Source of the DNA: Absidia repens
Lineage: Eukaryota; Mucoromycota; Mucoromycetes; Mucorales; Cunninghamellaceae
DNA length: 64,000 nucleotides
Assembly: GCA_002105175.1 (NCBI GenBank)
Contig: MCGE01000036.1
Location: 248,001 to 312,000 of the forward strand
Reading direction: 5' to 3'
Of this stretch, positions 20,175-31,490 are shown in pieces. Numbering within the stretch: position 1 is the first letter of the stretch; every line of letters begins with the position of its first letter. Below the pieces are notes generated by a model that was not told the origin of the DNA, searched no databases, and saw only the letters and a list, made by a program, of their open reading frames with translations. The position numbers and the translations under genes were made by a program.

Positions 20175-23100
20175 ATGTTACACACGAATCCAATAATTTT
20201 CAAAATGGGATCCCTCAATTGTAGGGGTCTCATCAAAACTGCACTACCTCAAACACGCACCGACATGATCCGCCATCTTTATTCTCAGTCCCTTTCTCTT
20301 TTAGCCGTACAAGAATCACATGCCACCGAAACACACCAACCCACCCTCAACAAATACTTCCCTAACCAAAATCAAACCCTATGGACATCGGACTGTGGTC
20401 TAATATCCTTTTCACCTGATTACCAAATACAACCTATTCCATTTACTAACGATTCGCGTTGCTTAGCAGCCAAAGTCACCCACTCTACTAATCTCTTTCA
20501 TCCTTTTTTTGTGCTAGTTATTTATGCACCAGCCAACTCACCTACAGCACGCCAACTGTTTTTCAACAATCTCACCGCCAATTTACAATCACCTGACAGC
20601 CCTCTACCACTCGATAATCTTGTCATACTAGGGGACTTCAACTACTCATTTATATCAACGAATCGTACCTTAGGTCTGACTGGTGAATGGTCTAGATTAC
20701 TCTCATCTCACTTCACTAATTGCCTCAGCATCAATTCCGACAACTACCTCCTTCCAACCTTTTTTCATGCTGTAGCACACCACCCACCAACCATCGATCA
20801 TATCTTCGCATCACATTCCCTTTCCCAAACAGTCCAATCCTCCTCTGTTGAATTTCTTTCACCAACATGGACTGACCATTGCCTTCTCACCTCCACTTTC
20901 CACCTTAACCCCTCCATCCCCATCGGCAAAGGAGTGTGGCGCGCTAATCCCCTTTACACCTCACACGATTTCTTTCAAACATCACTTGATCAACACCTCA
21001 CCCAATTAGTCCCCTCTCTCAATTCATATACACCTCAAGTCCAATGGGAAAAAATCAAACTCTCTGTCAAACGATTCATCATGCGCTACGGCAAAAATCA
21101 TTCTAACTGGCGGTCCAAAAAATTAAAAACACTCCAAAGCGGGCGTAACGCACTCATTCGCACAAAATCCGACTCGCCCTCCATTACTCACCAAATAGCT
21201 TGGCACAACAAACTTATTGCACACCTTCAGACTGAACTGGTCACCATCTCCCAAATAAGATCACACACTCGATGGTTAGAAAACAGCGAAAAGTCACCAA
21301 AATACCTAGCCAGCAAAATTCGATCTCGACAAATACGTCAAAATATGGCGGCACTTCAAAACCCTGCTTCCACTTTATCGACCGATCGATCGAGCGACCC
21401 TGAAAAGATGAAACAATATGCAGCATCATACTACCAAACACTATTTGCCAAAGAACCCATCCAACAAGCATCCGTTGATACTATTCTATCACATATCACT
21501 CCATCAGAACGACTTTCCCCTCACCAACAATGCCAACTCACTCGCCCCTACACATTACAAGATCTTACCCAACAGGCAGCGCGTTGCTCAACAAATAGTA
21601 GTCCTGGCCTTGATGGATTGGGCTACTCCTATTTGTCTCTTCTTTTTTCTCACTCTTTAGTTGCCCCTATTGTACTTCAAGTTTATAATGATGCCCTCTC
21701 TGGCAAAGGTTTCCCCCACTCCTGGCAAGACATCACTATGCGCTTACTTCCAAAAAAAGGCGACCTTGGATTATTGAAAAACTGGCGGCCTATATCCCTG
21801 ATTAACTGCGATGCCAAAATATTTACTCGACTCATCAATGCACGTCTAGCACCCATAGCAGGTAAAATACTAACACCATACCAAACAGGTTTTGTCCCCT
21901 CGAGGTACATTGCCGACAATTTCTTTTTACTGCGTCTTATCATGCATTTAGCTCCCACCACCGACCCCAATGGCATTGGACTGCTTCTTGATCAAGAAAA
22001 AGCCTACGACCGAATACACCCTTCATACCTCTCCCAAACTCTGAAAGTCTTTGGAATACCAACATCACTGTGCAATGTTCTCATTAATCTCTTCTTCTCT
22101 AATCGAGTCCAGGTAAATATCAATGGGCACCTGACTAATCCTATCATACAGGAAAGGGGACTCCGACAAGGGATCCTCTATCGCCTATTCTTTTTAATTT
22201 CGCCTTAGAGCCTCTTCTCCGCGCGATCATGGCCAGCCCCCACCTCAAAGGCATCTCCAATCATCTTCCTTCCTCTTCTATCAACACCAAGGTGCTTGCT
22301 TATGCTGATGATATTTGCCTCTTCCTAACATCACCATCTGAGTTCAATGTCGCCCAAAACTTAATTGCCACTTACTGCCAAGCATCCAATGCCAAGTTAA
22401 ATATTGACAAGACCCAAGCCTTCTCCCTCTCTGGTGATAAACTACCTGTTTGGCAATCCACCCTCATCGATCACAACATTACCCAATGGTTTGATAAATT
22501 CACCCCTACCTACTTGACCTACCTTGGATTCCCTCTGATATATACCCCTGCACACCTCGATGTAGTAGCTCACGCTCTACTCGACAAGATCAATAGGGTG
22601 CATCAATACCAATCGCTCCGCCATCTCACTTATAGGGGCAAAATTACCGTGTGCAACGCCCTCTTCTCTTCGAAGTTATGGCATATACTTCGCCTGGTCC
22701 CCTACCTAACTGGTTCTTCAAGGCAGCCCGCTCATCTTTAGCCCGCTTCATTAATGGTACGAAAGTTCTGACGCGGTTTTCCATAGAATTTCTCTGTCGC
22801 CCAGTACAACAAGGTGGTCTTGGCCTGATTGATCCTCAATCTCAGCAAATCGCTTTACAACAACGTTGGCTCCCACAGGTTCTTCTTCCACCATCTCCCT
22901 CTACCTCACCTCTATCTATTTGGATTCAATCTTTTATTCTTCTACTCCCTTCACATCAAAACTCACTGTTCCCTTTTATTATTCCCTCCTTTAGAACCGC
23001 TGACTGGCTTCCATTTCACTCCCCTTTCATCCTCATCACCAATCTCTTCTCTCTTTTCTCTTTTGACATCAGCAGATTTTCATGGTCATTACAAATGTGC

Positions 23101-23985
23101 TTGGAGGCTCCACTGTGGACTCTCTTCTCTCTTCCATCCTCTCATTGGCTTCACAAAAAAAAATATCGTTTCCTCCGAGGTCAAGATATTTTTACAACCC
23201 AACCTTTCCACGCCCACCTTTTTTTCAAACCAACCCCTATCCCGTCTCTCCCATTTGGTAGCACTTATACCAACCAGCTCAAATCGACACTTTCACCCAA
23301 CCCCCGATTCGCACCATTACCACGAATTTCCCACCTCTTCTTTACCGATACAACACCTACACCTACACCATCACCATCCCTGGGGACGCAACTATGGGAG
23401 CATATCAAATCACTCCGCTACTCCAGTCGTGATATCCGCACCCTCCACCACCAATCCCAATACCCCACCTTTTTTGGCCCTCACCCTATTTCTCCAAAAC
23501 AATGGTCACAATTTTGGAAAATCCGTCTCACCCCTCCTGCCCGGAACACTTGGTTTAGATTAATCCACAACAAATGGCCGTCTATGACTCGTCTAAACCA
23601 TTTCATGCCCAGTACATACCCATCACCTCACTGTCAATACTGCTTCTATCCTTCCCAAGACACCCGCCATCTCGCCATCAATTGTCCATCTCGTTTGCAA
23701 GTCTGGCAAGCCATCTGGTCTCTCCTTCTACCAACTCACCCTTTTGATCCGGATATAATCTGGTATAGTCTCCTTTTCTTTCACAACTCCCCCGACATCA
23801 CCACTATATCCCACCACCACTGGCATCAATTCCTGGGTATGACGCTCCATGCAATCTGGACGGCACACTGGGCAAATATTTTCGACAACGTTCCTTTCTC
23901 TCCTTCCTATATCATCAAAACCGTCTCCGCCTCTCTCTCTTCCCAAGCGCTTTTGCCCCCAGCACTTTGTAAACCACTATGCTGA
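20175..23985 (+). pseudogene. LINE ORF2, endonuclease-reverse transcriptase, two frameshifts
   Basis: The start may be the ATG at 20175 or 20205. Endonuclease motifs in order: SLNCRGL, VQESH, VIYAPAN, LGDFN, TIDHIF and WTDHC, within about the first 240 codons. RT motifs: LLPKKGDLGLLKNWRPISL, TGFVPSRYIADN, DQEKAYDR (motif A), GLRQG (motif B), YADD at 22301-22312 (motif C). A CX2C...HX4C finger lies at 23632-23685. A missing base in the G-run 22170-22172 moves the frame inside motif B, and one in the C-run 22699-22702 moves it again. The ORF is otherwise open, so inactivation is recent or the two indels are sequencing errors in homopolymers. Confidence 0.9.
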
Positions 23986-24159
23986 TCTGCTATTGTCTCC
24001 TACGTTACCCGACCCCTTAGTATAGTTCCCCCATCTTCCATTTCCGCCTGTCAGTGTTCACCATACTCTCCCCTCTCTTACATCTTCCTTATTTTTTCTA
24101 CTTTTCATATCCTTTAACTGGACACCTCTCACCACGACGTGTTTCCAGGTCTTTATTTT

Positions 24160-24165
24160 AATAAA
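24160..24165 (+). terminator. LINE poly(A) signal
   Basis: AATAAA, 11 bp before the poly(A) tail at 24177. Confidence 0.85.
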
Positions 24166-24190
24166 TGACACTTTACAAAAAAAAAAAAAA

Positions 24191-24204
24191 AATAGGAGAA
24201 ATCC
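24191..24204 (+). repeat. LINE target-site duplication, right
   Basis: AATAGGAGAAATCC, directly after the LINE poly(A) tail and continuing into AAATTCATCCATG as in the empty site of unit copy 2. The exact boundary is ambiguous by two A residues. Confidence 0.95.
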
Positions 24205-24214
24205 AAATTCATCC

Positions 24215-24261
<47 letters not shown>

Positions 24262-24993
24262 GAGATACATACGATAATGATGCCCAAAACAATGTATGTA
24301 ATAGAGGATCATCTTTTGAGATGCTAGGTCTACTTGTGTTCTAGTTGTTGTGTCATAAGGACAATATTTGCTTTGTTTTGTTTTTTGAAAGTGTAGAATA
24401 AAAATGGCAAAATGTTGGCTTTTTGAATTTGGATCGTCACATATTTAGACGTCAATTAAATGATGATCATATGTAGGGTTTAACATTAAGCGGGCTTGTG
24501 CATGACGTTTGGAAGTCATAGAAGACGAGCATGAAGACTAGAATAAGATACGGTAAAGCGTTTTCGATAGACGAAAATCAAGACATAGAGGATGCCCATA
24601 CCTTGCGTAACATTAGCAGAATTAGCATATAAAGATAATAGTATGAAAGAACTAAAACTGATACGCATGATATATCGTCAGGTTATAACTGTAATGAATA
24701 TACGCCGGGATCGAGGTGTCAGGGAAGAATAAGTATCCACGCAGATATAGTACATCATCTTCACAGAATAATTCTCAGGGGGGGGGTAAAACATGATATC
24801 TACGCTATTATTGTAATTTAAATATGTAGAGGACTATGATGAAAGAACCATGTACGGTCTCCTATATTTTATTTATTTATACACTTTGAAAAGGAAACTT
24901 GGCTGTTCACTGTATGATTGACAAATTTTACCAATTTTTTTTTATTTTTTTATTGCATGCATGAACCTCCTGTCAATAATCCAATGAGATGAA

Positions 24994-25001
24994 TATAAAA
25001 A
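24994..25001 (+). promoter_or_regulatory. TATA box of A3
   Basis: TATAAAAA, 95 bp upstream of the A3 ATG, in the context shared with A1 and A2. Confidence 0.6.
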
Positions 25002-25088
25002 GAGTCATATATTGGACAATACTGGAAAAAAAAGGTATTTGACTATTTTGCTCTTTCACTATATTTCTTTAAAAAAAAAAGTTAAATC

Positions 25089-25828
25089 ATGGTTCTCAAA
25101 TCATCTATCCTCGCGTGTGTCCTTGCCGGCGTAGTCATTACGCACGCCCTGCCTATGAGCGGCAACAAAATCACCATCGACGAAAGAGACAAGAAACTTC
25201 TTCCTACTGCTCTTCCCGCTGCCGCTATTCTCAGTTTTGACCAACAATTTGTTGGTTGTCTCATCAATACCTTGTACAATCCTCCCAAGGACCAGAATGA
25301 TCGTTTAAAATATGGAGATTTGATCAATGGATGCAGAACTGGTCGACCTAAAGAACGTTTACCCGGTGACAATGGATCTGACCTTGGCTCGGCTACCCAA
25401 GGCGTAACTAGCGCAGTTGGTGCTCTCGGACCTTAAAGACCTGGATCAGACCCAACAGATATTGCATCTCAGTAAAAATAATAATTATATTTAAAAAATA
25501 AATTTTCTAGTTTAGAAATAAAAATTTTATTTGTTTTATTATAAATTAATTTTTCTCCTGTTTTAAAATTTATATTCTAAAAATAAATCTTTCTTTGTCG
25601 CCTCCACCTGATCAAAGGGAAGCTACCAATAATAACCCCAATGGTCCTAAGCCTGATGCTACTGATCCCACTAATCCTAAAAATCCTACTGCCGATAAGA
25701 TTGATCCTGGTTTTGCTGAACCTCCAGCTGTTCCTGCTACAATACCTGAAAGGAAAGGATGCTGCCAAACCGGCACGAAAAGACTAAAAAGAAAAGAAAA
25801 ATTGGACTCGTATGTTGTAAAGCTGTAA
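25089..25828 (+). pseudogene. Small secreted protein family A, copy 3, disrupted
   Basis: The 5' part (25089-25436, 115 codons) keeps the signal peptide (ACVLAGVVITHA) and the CLINTLYNPPKD core, but the Lys-Arg site is changed to DERDKK. After LINGC the region that follows in A1 and A2 is lost and the frame runs into unrelated residues. An AT-rich block of about 150 bp (25440-25590) separates this from a second part (25595-25828) that still encodes the Asn/Pro-rich tail (NNNPNGPKPDA) and KRKEKLDSYV. A shortened T-run (two T's) shifts the last codons. A short N-terminal product could still be made and secreted. Confidence 0.8.
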
Positions 25829-26215
25829 GAGACCGTAATGCTCATTTTTTGTCCGATTAAAACTATATTGTTGTAGTGGTCTATCTTTTTTCTAATTGAT
25901 CTATTTTTATATTTATGATATGTAATTTTTAATTATGTGATTCATGGAAAAATGGTAATAACAAAAACGATTTATTTATTCTTAACTTTTTATACCAATG
26001 ACATTGTTTTTCCATACTCATTATTATCCAAATCCTAATTACATCTACATCTTCATATTCCCCACTCTCCATCACCATACATCTCCCCAGTTTTACCCGT
26101 CCCCGCCAGGGTCCCCACTATAAACAAAAAAAAAGTCGGAGTTGGTCAATATTTGATGTATTGGAAAAAAATAACAATAATAACAATAATAAATAAGCTA
26201 TGGAAATAGATTAAA

Positions 26216-26995
26216 GGGACGATGATAAAAAGAGATTAATTGCATGAAACATAACTGAGGTTACCAGAACCTCAGAAGCGTTTAATGGTGAAGGAAAAAA
26301 AAGAAATTGGGACAGGTTAGGCGAAAATAAATATTCACGTGGTCGGGTTCTGAAATCTGAGTTTGTGCCGAATGAAATCGTCGTTTTTCAACGTCGAAAT
26401 GACGGTTAGGGCCTTAAACATGGAGTCCCTCAACATATAATAATTTACATAATAACGTTATCCTCTTTGCTATATTTGGTCTACATAGCTTACCTAGATG
26501 ATTCTTGTACATACTTCAAGACACCCTGTCACACTAGATCTAACCGGTGTTGTACCCCACCCGCCCCCGCAAGATAATATAATACCTAAACCTAAAGATA
26601 TGTGTAAATGGTACTATAGCTATAATAGATTATTTTGATGATGATTGTCAAAGTTTATGATATATGATATAGTTAAGTCTGAATAAGTATAATGTAAGCG
26701 AAATTCAAGCACCGCGGCTTCTTCAACGAGATGTAGACTAGGCAAAATGTGGACTATTGTGGCGATCAATGAGGCGTTATGTTTAGACTTCAAGCACACA
26801 ATACAAGTACATCATAGAATAGTAATATAAAGTATACCGTATATTTGTATTGTATTGGAATGACGACTTAACTACGGATCTCATGAGACTGTGGTTTCGG
26901 TGTAACACAGAGAATATTTATTTATTTTGATTTTCTCGGTTCACAGGGCGGACCCAAAATCACTTGTCTCGCTCTCTCTTTAATTTTTTATATCT
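26216..26995. other. Intergenic upstream of the 27.0-kb F-box gene
   Basis: No gene. Contains an 8-bp inverted repeat CTGAGGTT/AACCTCAG (about 26253-26273). An ACAGGGTGT motif on the minus strand (26529-26521) has no partner. The pyrimidine-rich CTCGCTCTCTCTTTAATTTTT just before the ATG is the probable 5' leader. Confidence 0.6.
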
Positions 26996-28153
26996 ATGAA
27001 CAACCTTGGTCAACTTCCTGGTGAAATTATATCATTGATTATAGATGATATTCCGGACCGTGATCTTTACACCTGCGCACTCATCAACAAAGTATTTTAT
27101 GCAACGGCGAATCCATTGTTATGGCGCGCACCTGCCCTGGAAAACGAAACCAAAGCCCATGCCTTTATCAATTGCATCATGCAGGCACGGCATCCTGTTG
27201 GTCAATACATACGATCACTCAAATTGTACTCGAAATGGACCGATGCCGATTTATTAGTGTTGACATTATACGCCGGCCAGTTGGAAGAATTGTGTATTTT
27301 TGCCGGCGACTGGCTCACGGACCAAAGCTTAGTGTACCTTGCCAAGGATTGCCCCCACCTTAAAACCGTCTATCTTCATTGCCCACTCATTACACACCAA
27401 TCCATCCATGCCCTAGGCCAGGAATGCAAACAACTGACAGAACTGGGATTACACCATTGCTCGAACCTGTCGCCGGATATCTTTGCCAGTCTGATGGCTT
27501 GCCCTTTGAAGGAACTCTATCTTTGCCTGGATAACAACAACACCGCGACGTCGAGTTTTTATGAAGAAGAAGATCGGGTGATGGTAGATGATGAAACCAT
27601 GAAGGATTTGAAACGTTTCGACCAATTGACGCACTTGACGCTGGACAATATTGATCCGGACTGGGTGTCACAGCTGCTTTTGACAAGCACCGAATGCTGG
27701 GCGCCACTGTCTTCGTTGGTGCTCAAGAATATTTTCGGTATGGGCGATGCTCCCTTGGTGACCTTTCTCCAATCACACCACGATCTGACCGAACTCCAGC
27801 TCTCTTGCGTTGATCTCACCGATGTGACCTTGGACGTCATTGCCACCATGGGCTTTCCTCACCTCACACGTCTCAATCTGTCTTCCAACCCATCGATCAC
27901 CGCCCAGGGGGTCCGTCATGTGGTCATGCAATGCCCCTTTTTGGTGTCGGTGGAACTTGTTTTATGTCATTTATTGGCCAATGAATTCCCGGAAGCCACA
28001 GGCGACGCTTGTATCGGACACAACTTTTGGACCATTTTTACAGTCGGAAGTGAAGTGCAGAAGGTTGTGCATCGATTGGATCAACACGCTATCAACACCA
28101 TTCGATTAGGATCAACCACCTCGCAGCAAATCACAATGGATCATACGGAATGA
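26996..28153 (+). CDS. F-box/LRR protein
   Basis: Predicted SCF substrate receptor, 385 residues from the ATG at 26996, and one of the most canonical members. F-box 1-48 (LPGEIISLI, CALINKVFYA, PLLWRAP). The conserved second segment HPVGQYIRSL...WTDADLL is at about residues 67-86. LRRs with CPHLKTVYLH and ECKQLTELGL starts run to about residue 310. An acidic FYEEEDRVMVDDE insert is near residue 195. The cap is intact: CHLLANEFPE, then LDQHAINTIR near residue 365. The last 15 residues are polar. Poly(A) signal AATAAA at 28452-28457, beyond a 41-nt A-run. Last plus-strand gene before a long run of minus-strand genes. Confidence 0.92.
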   Translation: MNNLGQLPGEIISLIIDDIPDRDLYTCALINKVFYATANPLLWRAPALENETKAHAFINCIMQARHPVGQYIRSLKLYSKWTDADLLVLTLYAGQLEELCIFAGDWLTDQSLVYLAKDCPHLKTVYLHCPLITHQSIHALGQECKQLTELGLHHCSNLSPDIFASLMACPLKELYLCLDNNNTATSSFYEEEDRVMVDDETMKDLKRFDQLTHLTLDNIDPDWVSQLLLTSTECWAPLSSLVLKNIFGMGDAPLVTFLQSHHDLTELQLSCVDLTDVTLDVIATMGFPHLTRLNLSSNPSITAQGVRHVVMQCPFLVSVELVLCHLLANEFPEATGDACIGHNFWTIFTVGSEVQKVVHRLDQHAINTIRLGSTTSQQITMDHTE

Positions 28154-28214
28154 AGATGGAACCAGCCACACGCCATTGACTCTGACCACTCACCCCCTAC
28201 GAAGGTATATGTTG

Positions 28215-28256
<42 letters not shown>

Positions 28257-29389
28257 CCTTCATGTCGATCTTATTTTTTTATTTGGGGGGGGGCACTGAT
28301 TTTAGCTTCTCTGATAACATCTTATAGGGGGAAAAATGTCACCGAGTCAAATAACGCGCTTGGTGGAATGTTGTTTATTCGGATTTTGCTGATAATGAGT
28401 AAGTATGAGACATCTAAAAAAGGAACGGATTAGAAGTATATGAACTCACTGAATAAACTGAAGGCAACTTTCTTCTGTAGAATATATATATATATATATA
28501 TGGAGACAAAGCAAAAACTTTAGAAGGGATGAAATGATGCTGTTGGGAACAGAGTGGAAGACCTGTGGGATATCAATCGACGGAACCGGGTCTGGCACCT
28601 TGATTTTTGTTTTAGGATGTCTGATTTCAGTAAAAACATACAGATTGGGTCCATTGGTCGCTGATGTTATCGGTGTTTAGATTAGCAATTGAACTCTCAG
28701 ATAGTTTGGCAGATATCGTATACTGTAACGTCCTTTGTTTTTTATTATCTTCATACTTTATCAATAAAAGATCTACTGTTATATATGTATATATTGAATG
28801 ATATGATATATTGGTGCGGGTTTTTAGAAGAAATGACTTTTTATATGACACATTTCGCTTGCCCAAGTTCATAGTACAAGGGAATCTTCGGCAAGAAATG
28901 AGGAGAAAAAAAAAAAAAGAGTAGTCCCTTGTCTTATTTTTCTGAAACATCAGGAGTTGTTTCTTTACTGCTCTCTCGATCTTTCTCTTTCTGGAGGAGG
29001 GGTCGGGAAATTCATATATTTCAGTACCTTAATTTCATATGAAATACTGCACTATACTGAAATCAAAATTGTGTACACATTCTTACTATTGTAGTGTTGC
29101 ATTTGATCAAATGATATATCATAGGCAAAAGCAAGATTAATACTCTTACAAAATTAATTTTGAAATAGCTGATGTTGTAGGTCATCGATTTTTTTGATGA
29201 TTTTCAAACGTACTAATTCAGTCTCTTGTGACTACACCGCTTCTTTTTTCCAGTACCTGAAAATAGCTGCATGAAATGGCAAATGCCGATTTTTTTTAAG
29301 GTCAGGGCCAACACCGCTCTCCAATGAATGGTCGCCCATGTCGACGCAAAACAAAAATTAGAGACAATGATACTGTTAATAGATCACAG
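28154..29389. other. Intergenic, no gene
   Basis: 3' UTR of the F-box gene with its AATAAA at 28452-28457, an (AT)n tract near 28480-28500, and AT-rich DNA with no supported frame. Confidence 0.6.
28215..28255. repeat. 41-nt poly(A) tract
   Basis: Pure A-run about 60 bp after the F-box stop and about 200 bp before its poly(A) signal, so it would be transcribed in the 3' UTR. Confidence 0.9.
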
Positions 29390-29765
29390 GCATTTTAGAT
29401 CTTCACTACATTATGACTACTTTTCGCTCCTAAAGACCCATCAGCTAATTGGCAGTATCAGAGAACTGACTATAAATGACAATCCTATTCATGCTTAACC
29501 AATTACATAAATGAATATATGTCGTTTGTGTGTGTGTCTGTGTGTGTGTGGCTATAGAATACTTTTGCGCTGCTTTTTATTTTATCTCTGAAAAATTACC
29601 GTAACTCCTCACCAACTTGCGACTTACGACTGGTTGATTGTTCTAATCCACTTCGTATGAAACGTAGCTTTATTTACGGTTTTTGAATCCTTATCAGATT
29701 TACTTAGTCCGGTCTCACCAGCATCACTCCAACAAAACAGGATAAATACAGCATATATCCAACTC

Positions 29766-29798
<33 letters not shown>

Positions 29799-30237
29799 TG
29801 TGGATAGTGGAGGTCACCTATTAAGGTGAAATATGAACAGAAGCTATCTAACTCTATCCCACATCCCACTATATTCACCACATCCAATGTATCTGCGTTG
29901 TTCAAAAAGAAAAAAAAAATATATTGGTAATCTACTTTCTGCGGTATATGTCCATAGATGAGTATTTTTATTACCATCAGCCTTTTGTATCCAGAGCAAA
30001 ACCAAAGTGCGTCAATCACCCCCCACCCTTCCCAGTCCGCACAGACTAACATTTAAGTGTCTAAAAGGCATTTTCTTTTATTATCAAAGTTCACAAAACA
30101 TCATACGGGTGCACATTCGCATGACCTATGCTATATCAAGTCCGTCATACCCAGCGGTAATACTAATAATAATAATAAAAAAAATGCATTGGGCTTTGAC
30201 ATAAAGATTGATTTTGCGATATTTAAACCATAAAAAG

Positions 30238-30657
30238 TTAATCATCTTGAGGGTACTCATTCCGATCGTATTGTTCGCCTGTTTGAATACAAACAAACGA
30301 CTGGCCTTTTTTGAGGATGTCTATTTCGTATCCGGCGGCACTGACATTTAAATTCAACCGCTGATCAAGAACAGGACCTTTACAACCTGCATTTCGGTAG
30401 ACAAAACAGACCGCTTCGGCGCTAGCGATAATAGTATTCGCTGGAAGCTTAGAGTAGACCGTAGGAATACAGTCACCATATAAATAGAGTACAGATAAAG
30501 GCACCTGCCCTGGATTATATACCTGTCCTTTGAACATATACGTGACATCGACGTCCCCGGCATTGACACTGTTGCACAAGAAGAACAAGACCAACACCAT
30601 AATTAAGAGTAATTGTTGCTGCTTCTGTAGCATTGAGAAAATGGCAGAGGATATCAT
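30238..30657 (-). CDS. Small secreted four-Cys protein B1
   Basis: 139 residues. The signal peptide ends near residue 33 (LLLIMVLVLFFLCNSVNA). The mature ~105 residues hold four cysteines: GDCIP, AVCFVY, AGCKGP and FVCIQT. The block from AVCF to DQRLNLN is nearly invariant in the four paralogues, while the region between the signal peptide and GDC varies. No family is recognised; the Tyr/Asn-Ala-Gly-Cys-Lys-Gly motif is loosely like beta/gamma-crystallin-type secreted fungal proteins, but that is weak. A TATA-like CTTTTTATA (30732-30740, minus) lies 75 bp upstream, and the poly(A) signal at 30077-30082 follows a short (TAA)n. Confidence 0.85.
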   Translation of the reverse strand: MISSAIFSMLQKQQQLLLIMVLVLFFLCNSVNAGDVDVTYMFKGQVYNPGQVPLSVLYLYGDCIPTVYSKLPANTIIASAEAVCFVYRNAGCKGPVLDQRLNLNVSAAGYEIDILKKGQSFVCIQTGEQYDRNEYPQDD

Positions 30658-30731
30658 TGCGTGACAAATAGGAAACAGAACGGACCTTTTTTTCTTTTTT
30701 TTGTTGTGCTTGTGAAAAAAAAAAAAGCATA

Positions 30732-30740
30732 CTTTTTATA
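30732..30740 (-). promoter_or_regulatory. TATA box of B1
   Basis: TATAAAAAG on the minus strand, 75 bp upstream of the ATG. It is conserved at 36549-36556, 40052-40059 and 45804-45811 ahead of the other B copies. Confidence 0.65.
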
Positions 30741-31490
30741 TTTTTCTGTCGCTAAAAAAAAAAGAAGGGAGGACGGGACGCGATCGACATCAAATGGTGC
30801 AGGGGCAAGATGAAGGAGTGATGATGGTAATGGTAACGGCGTTTTTTTTTCTTTGGTACATAAAGATTTTCTGTAAATACTTATGCATGGTATTTTAAAA
30901 AAAAGGGAGACAAGCAATAGATTTGCCGGTTATAGATCAAAATTAGTTTATTACATAAAAGTATTTGCTGGATTATACGTACGAACAAATCATTTTTTTT
31001 TATAGGAAGGCCATCTTTCCTCTATCTTTTCACCTCCGCTATCAACCATTGCCGTCACCATTTCTCAACCAAGCATAAACGAAAAAAAAAAAAAAGCGGA
31101 AACACAGATGTCATATACAAAACAGAAAACTAGACGAATTAAGGCAGGATAAAAAAGAAGATATTTTATTGAATGGGATATAATAATAAAAAATGCCTAT
31201 GAAATATATAATGGGTAAAACTATAATCAAGCTATGCTCAGTCATTCAGCAAACGAAGACAAGTTATTGGCCTAAAATATATCATCTGTCATTGAGTTGT
31301 TCTTGTTCCTGTAGATCGCGCATATAACAGTATCCAAGCCGATATAAGTAAAAAGAGGAGATAATATCATGACCCGCTGCAAAAGAAAGAATCTATTCAT
31401 CGTTCGTCAGTTTGTCGTTGCTGTCATTGTTGGTATCGATATCACTAACTTCATTGGGCCATCGTCGTCGCCGCCGTCATCAGAAATAAA
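30741..31490. other. Intergenic between B1 and alpha1
   Basis: Holds the B1 promoter flank and the alpha1 3' UTR (minus-strand AATAAA at 31165-31170). A segment near 31005-31080 (GGAAGGCCATCTTTCCTCTA onward) is strongly conserved in all four units. No gene seen. Confidence 0.65.

Larger units (their letters stand above)
18716..24190 (+). mobile_element. Non-LTR retrotransposon (LINE) with APE endonuclease and RT
   Basis: 5.47-kb insertion with two ORFs, AATAAA at 24160-24165, a 3' poly(A) tail (24177-24190) and a 14-bp target-site duplication, all hallmarks of target-primed reverse transcription. ORF1 has two CCHC knuckles; ORF2 has an AP-type endonuclease, reverse transcriptase and a C-terminal CCHC-type finger, as in Tad1/L1-like clades. 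The left end is one base before the ORF1 ATG, so there is essentially no 5' UTR, and 5' truncation is possible. ORF2 carries two frameshifts, so this copy is probably inactive. Confidence 0.93.
17990..26215 (+). repeat. Tandem unit A, copy 3, split by a LINE
   Basis: Left part 17990-18715 and right part 24191-26215 together match unit copies 1 and 2. The 5.5-kb LINE interrupts the segment after the AGCCC hairpin. Contains the broken gene A3 and a relic of the family C terminal exon (about 26090-26130). The LINE therefore inserted after the unit had duplicated. Confidence 0.8.

Noticed and set aside
29624..30052. 142-codon minus-strand ORF downstream of B1 as a whole gene
   Set aside because: Frames in the homologous spacers at 35.6, 39.2 and 44.9 kb are shifted and divergent outside the last ~45 codons.
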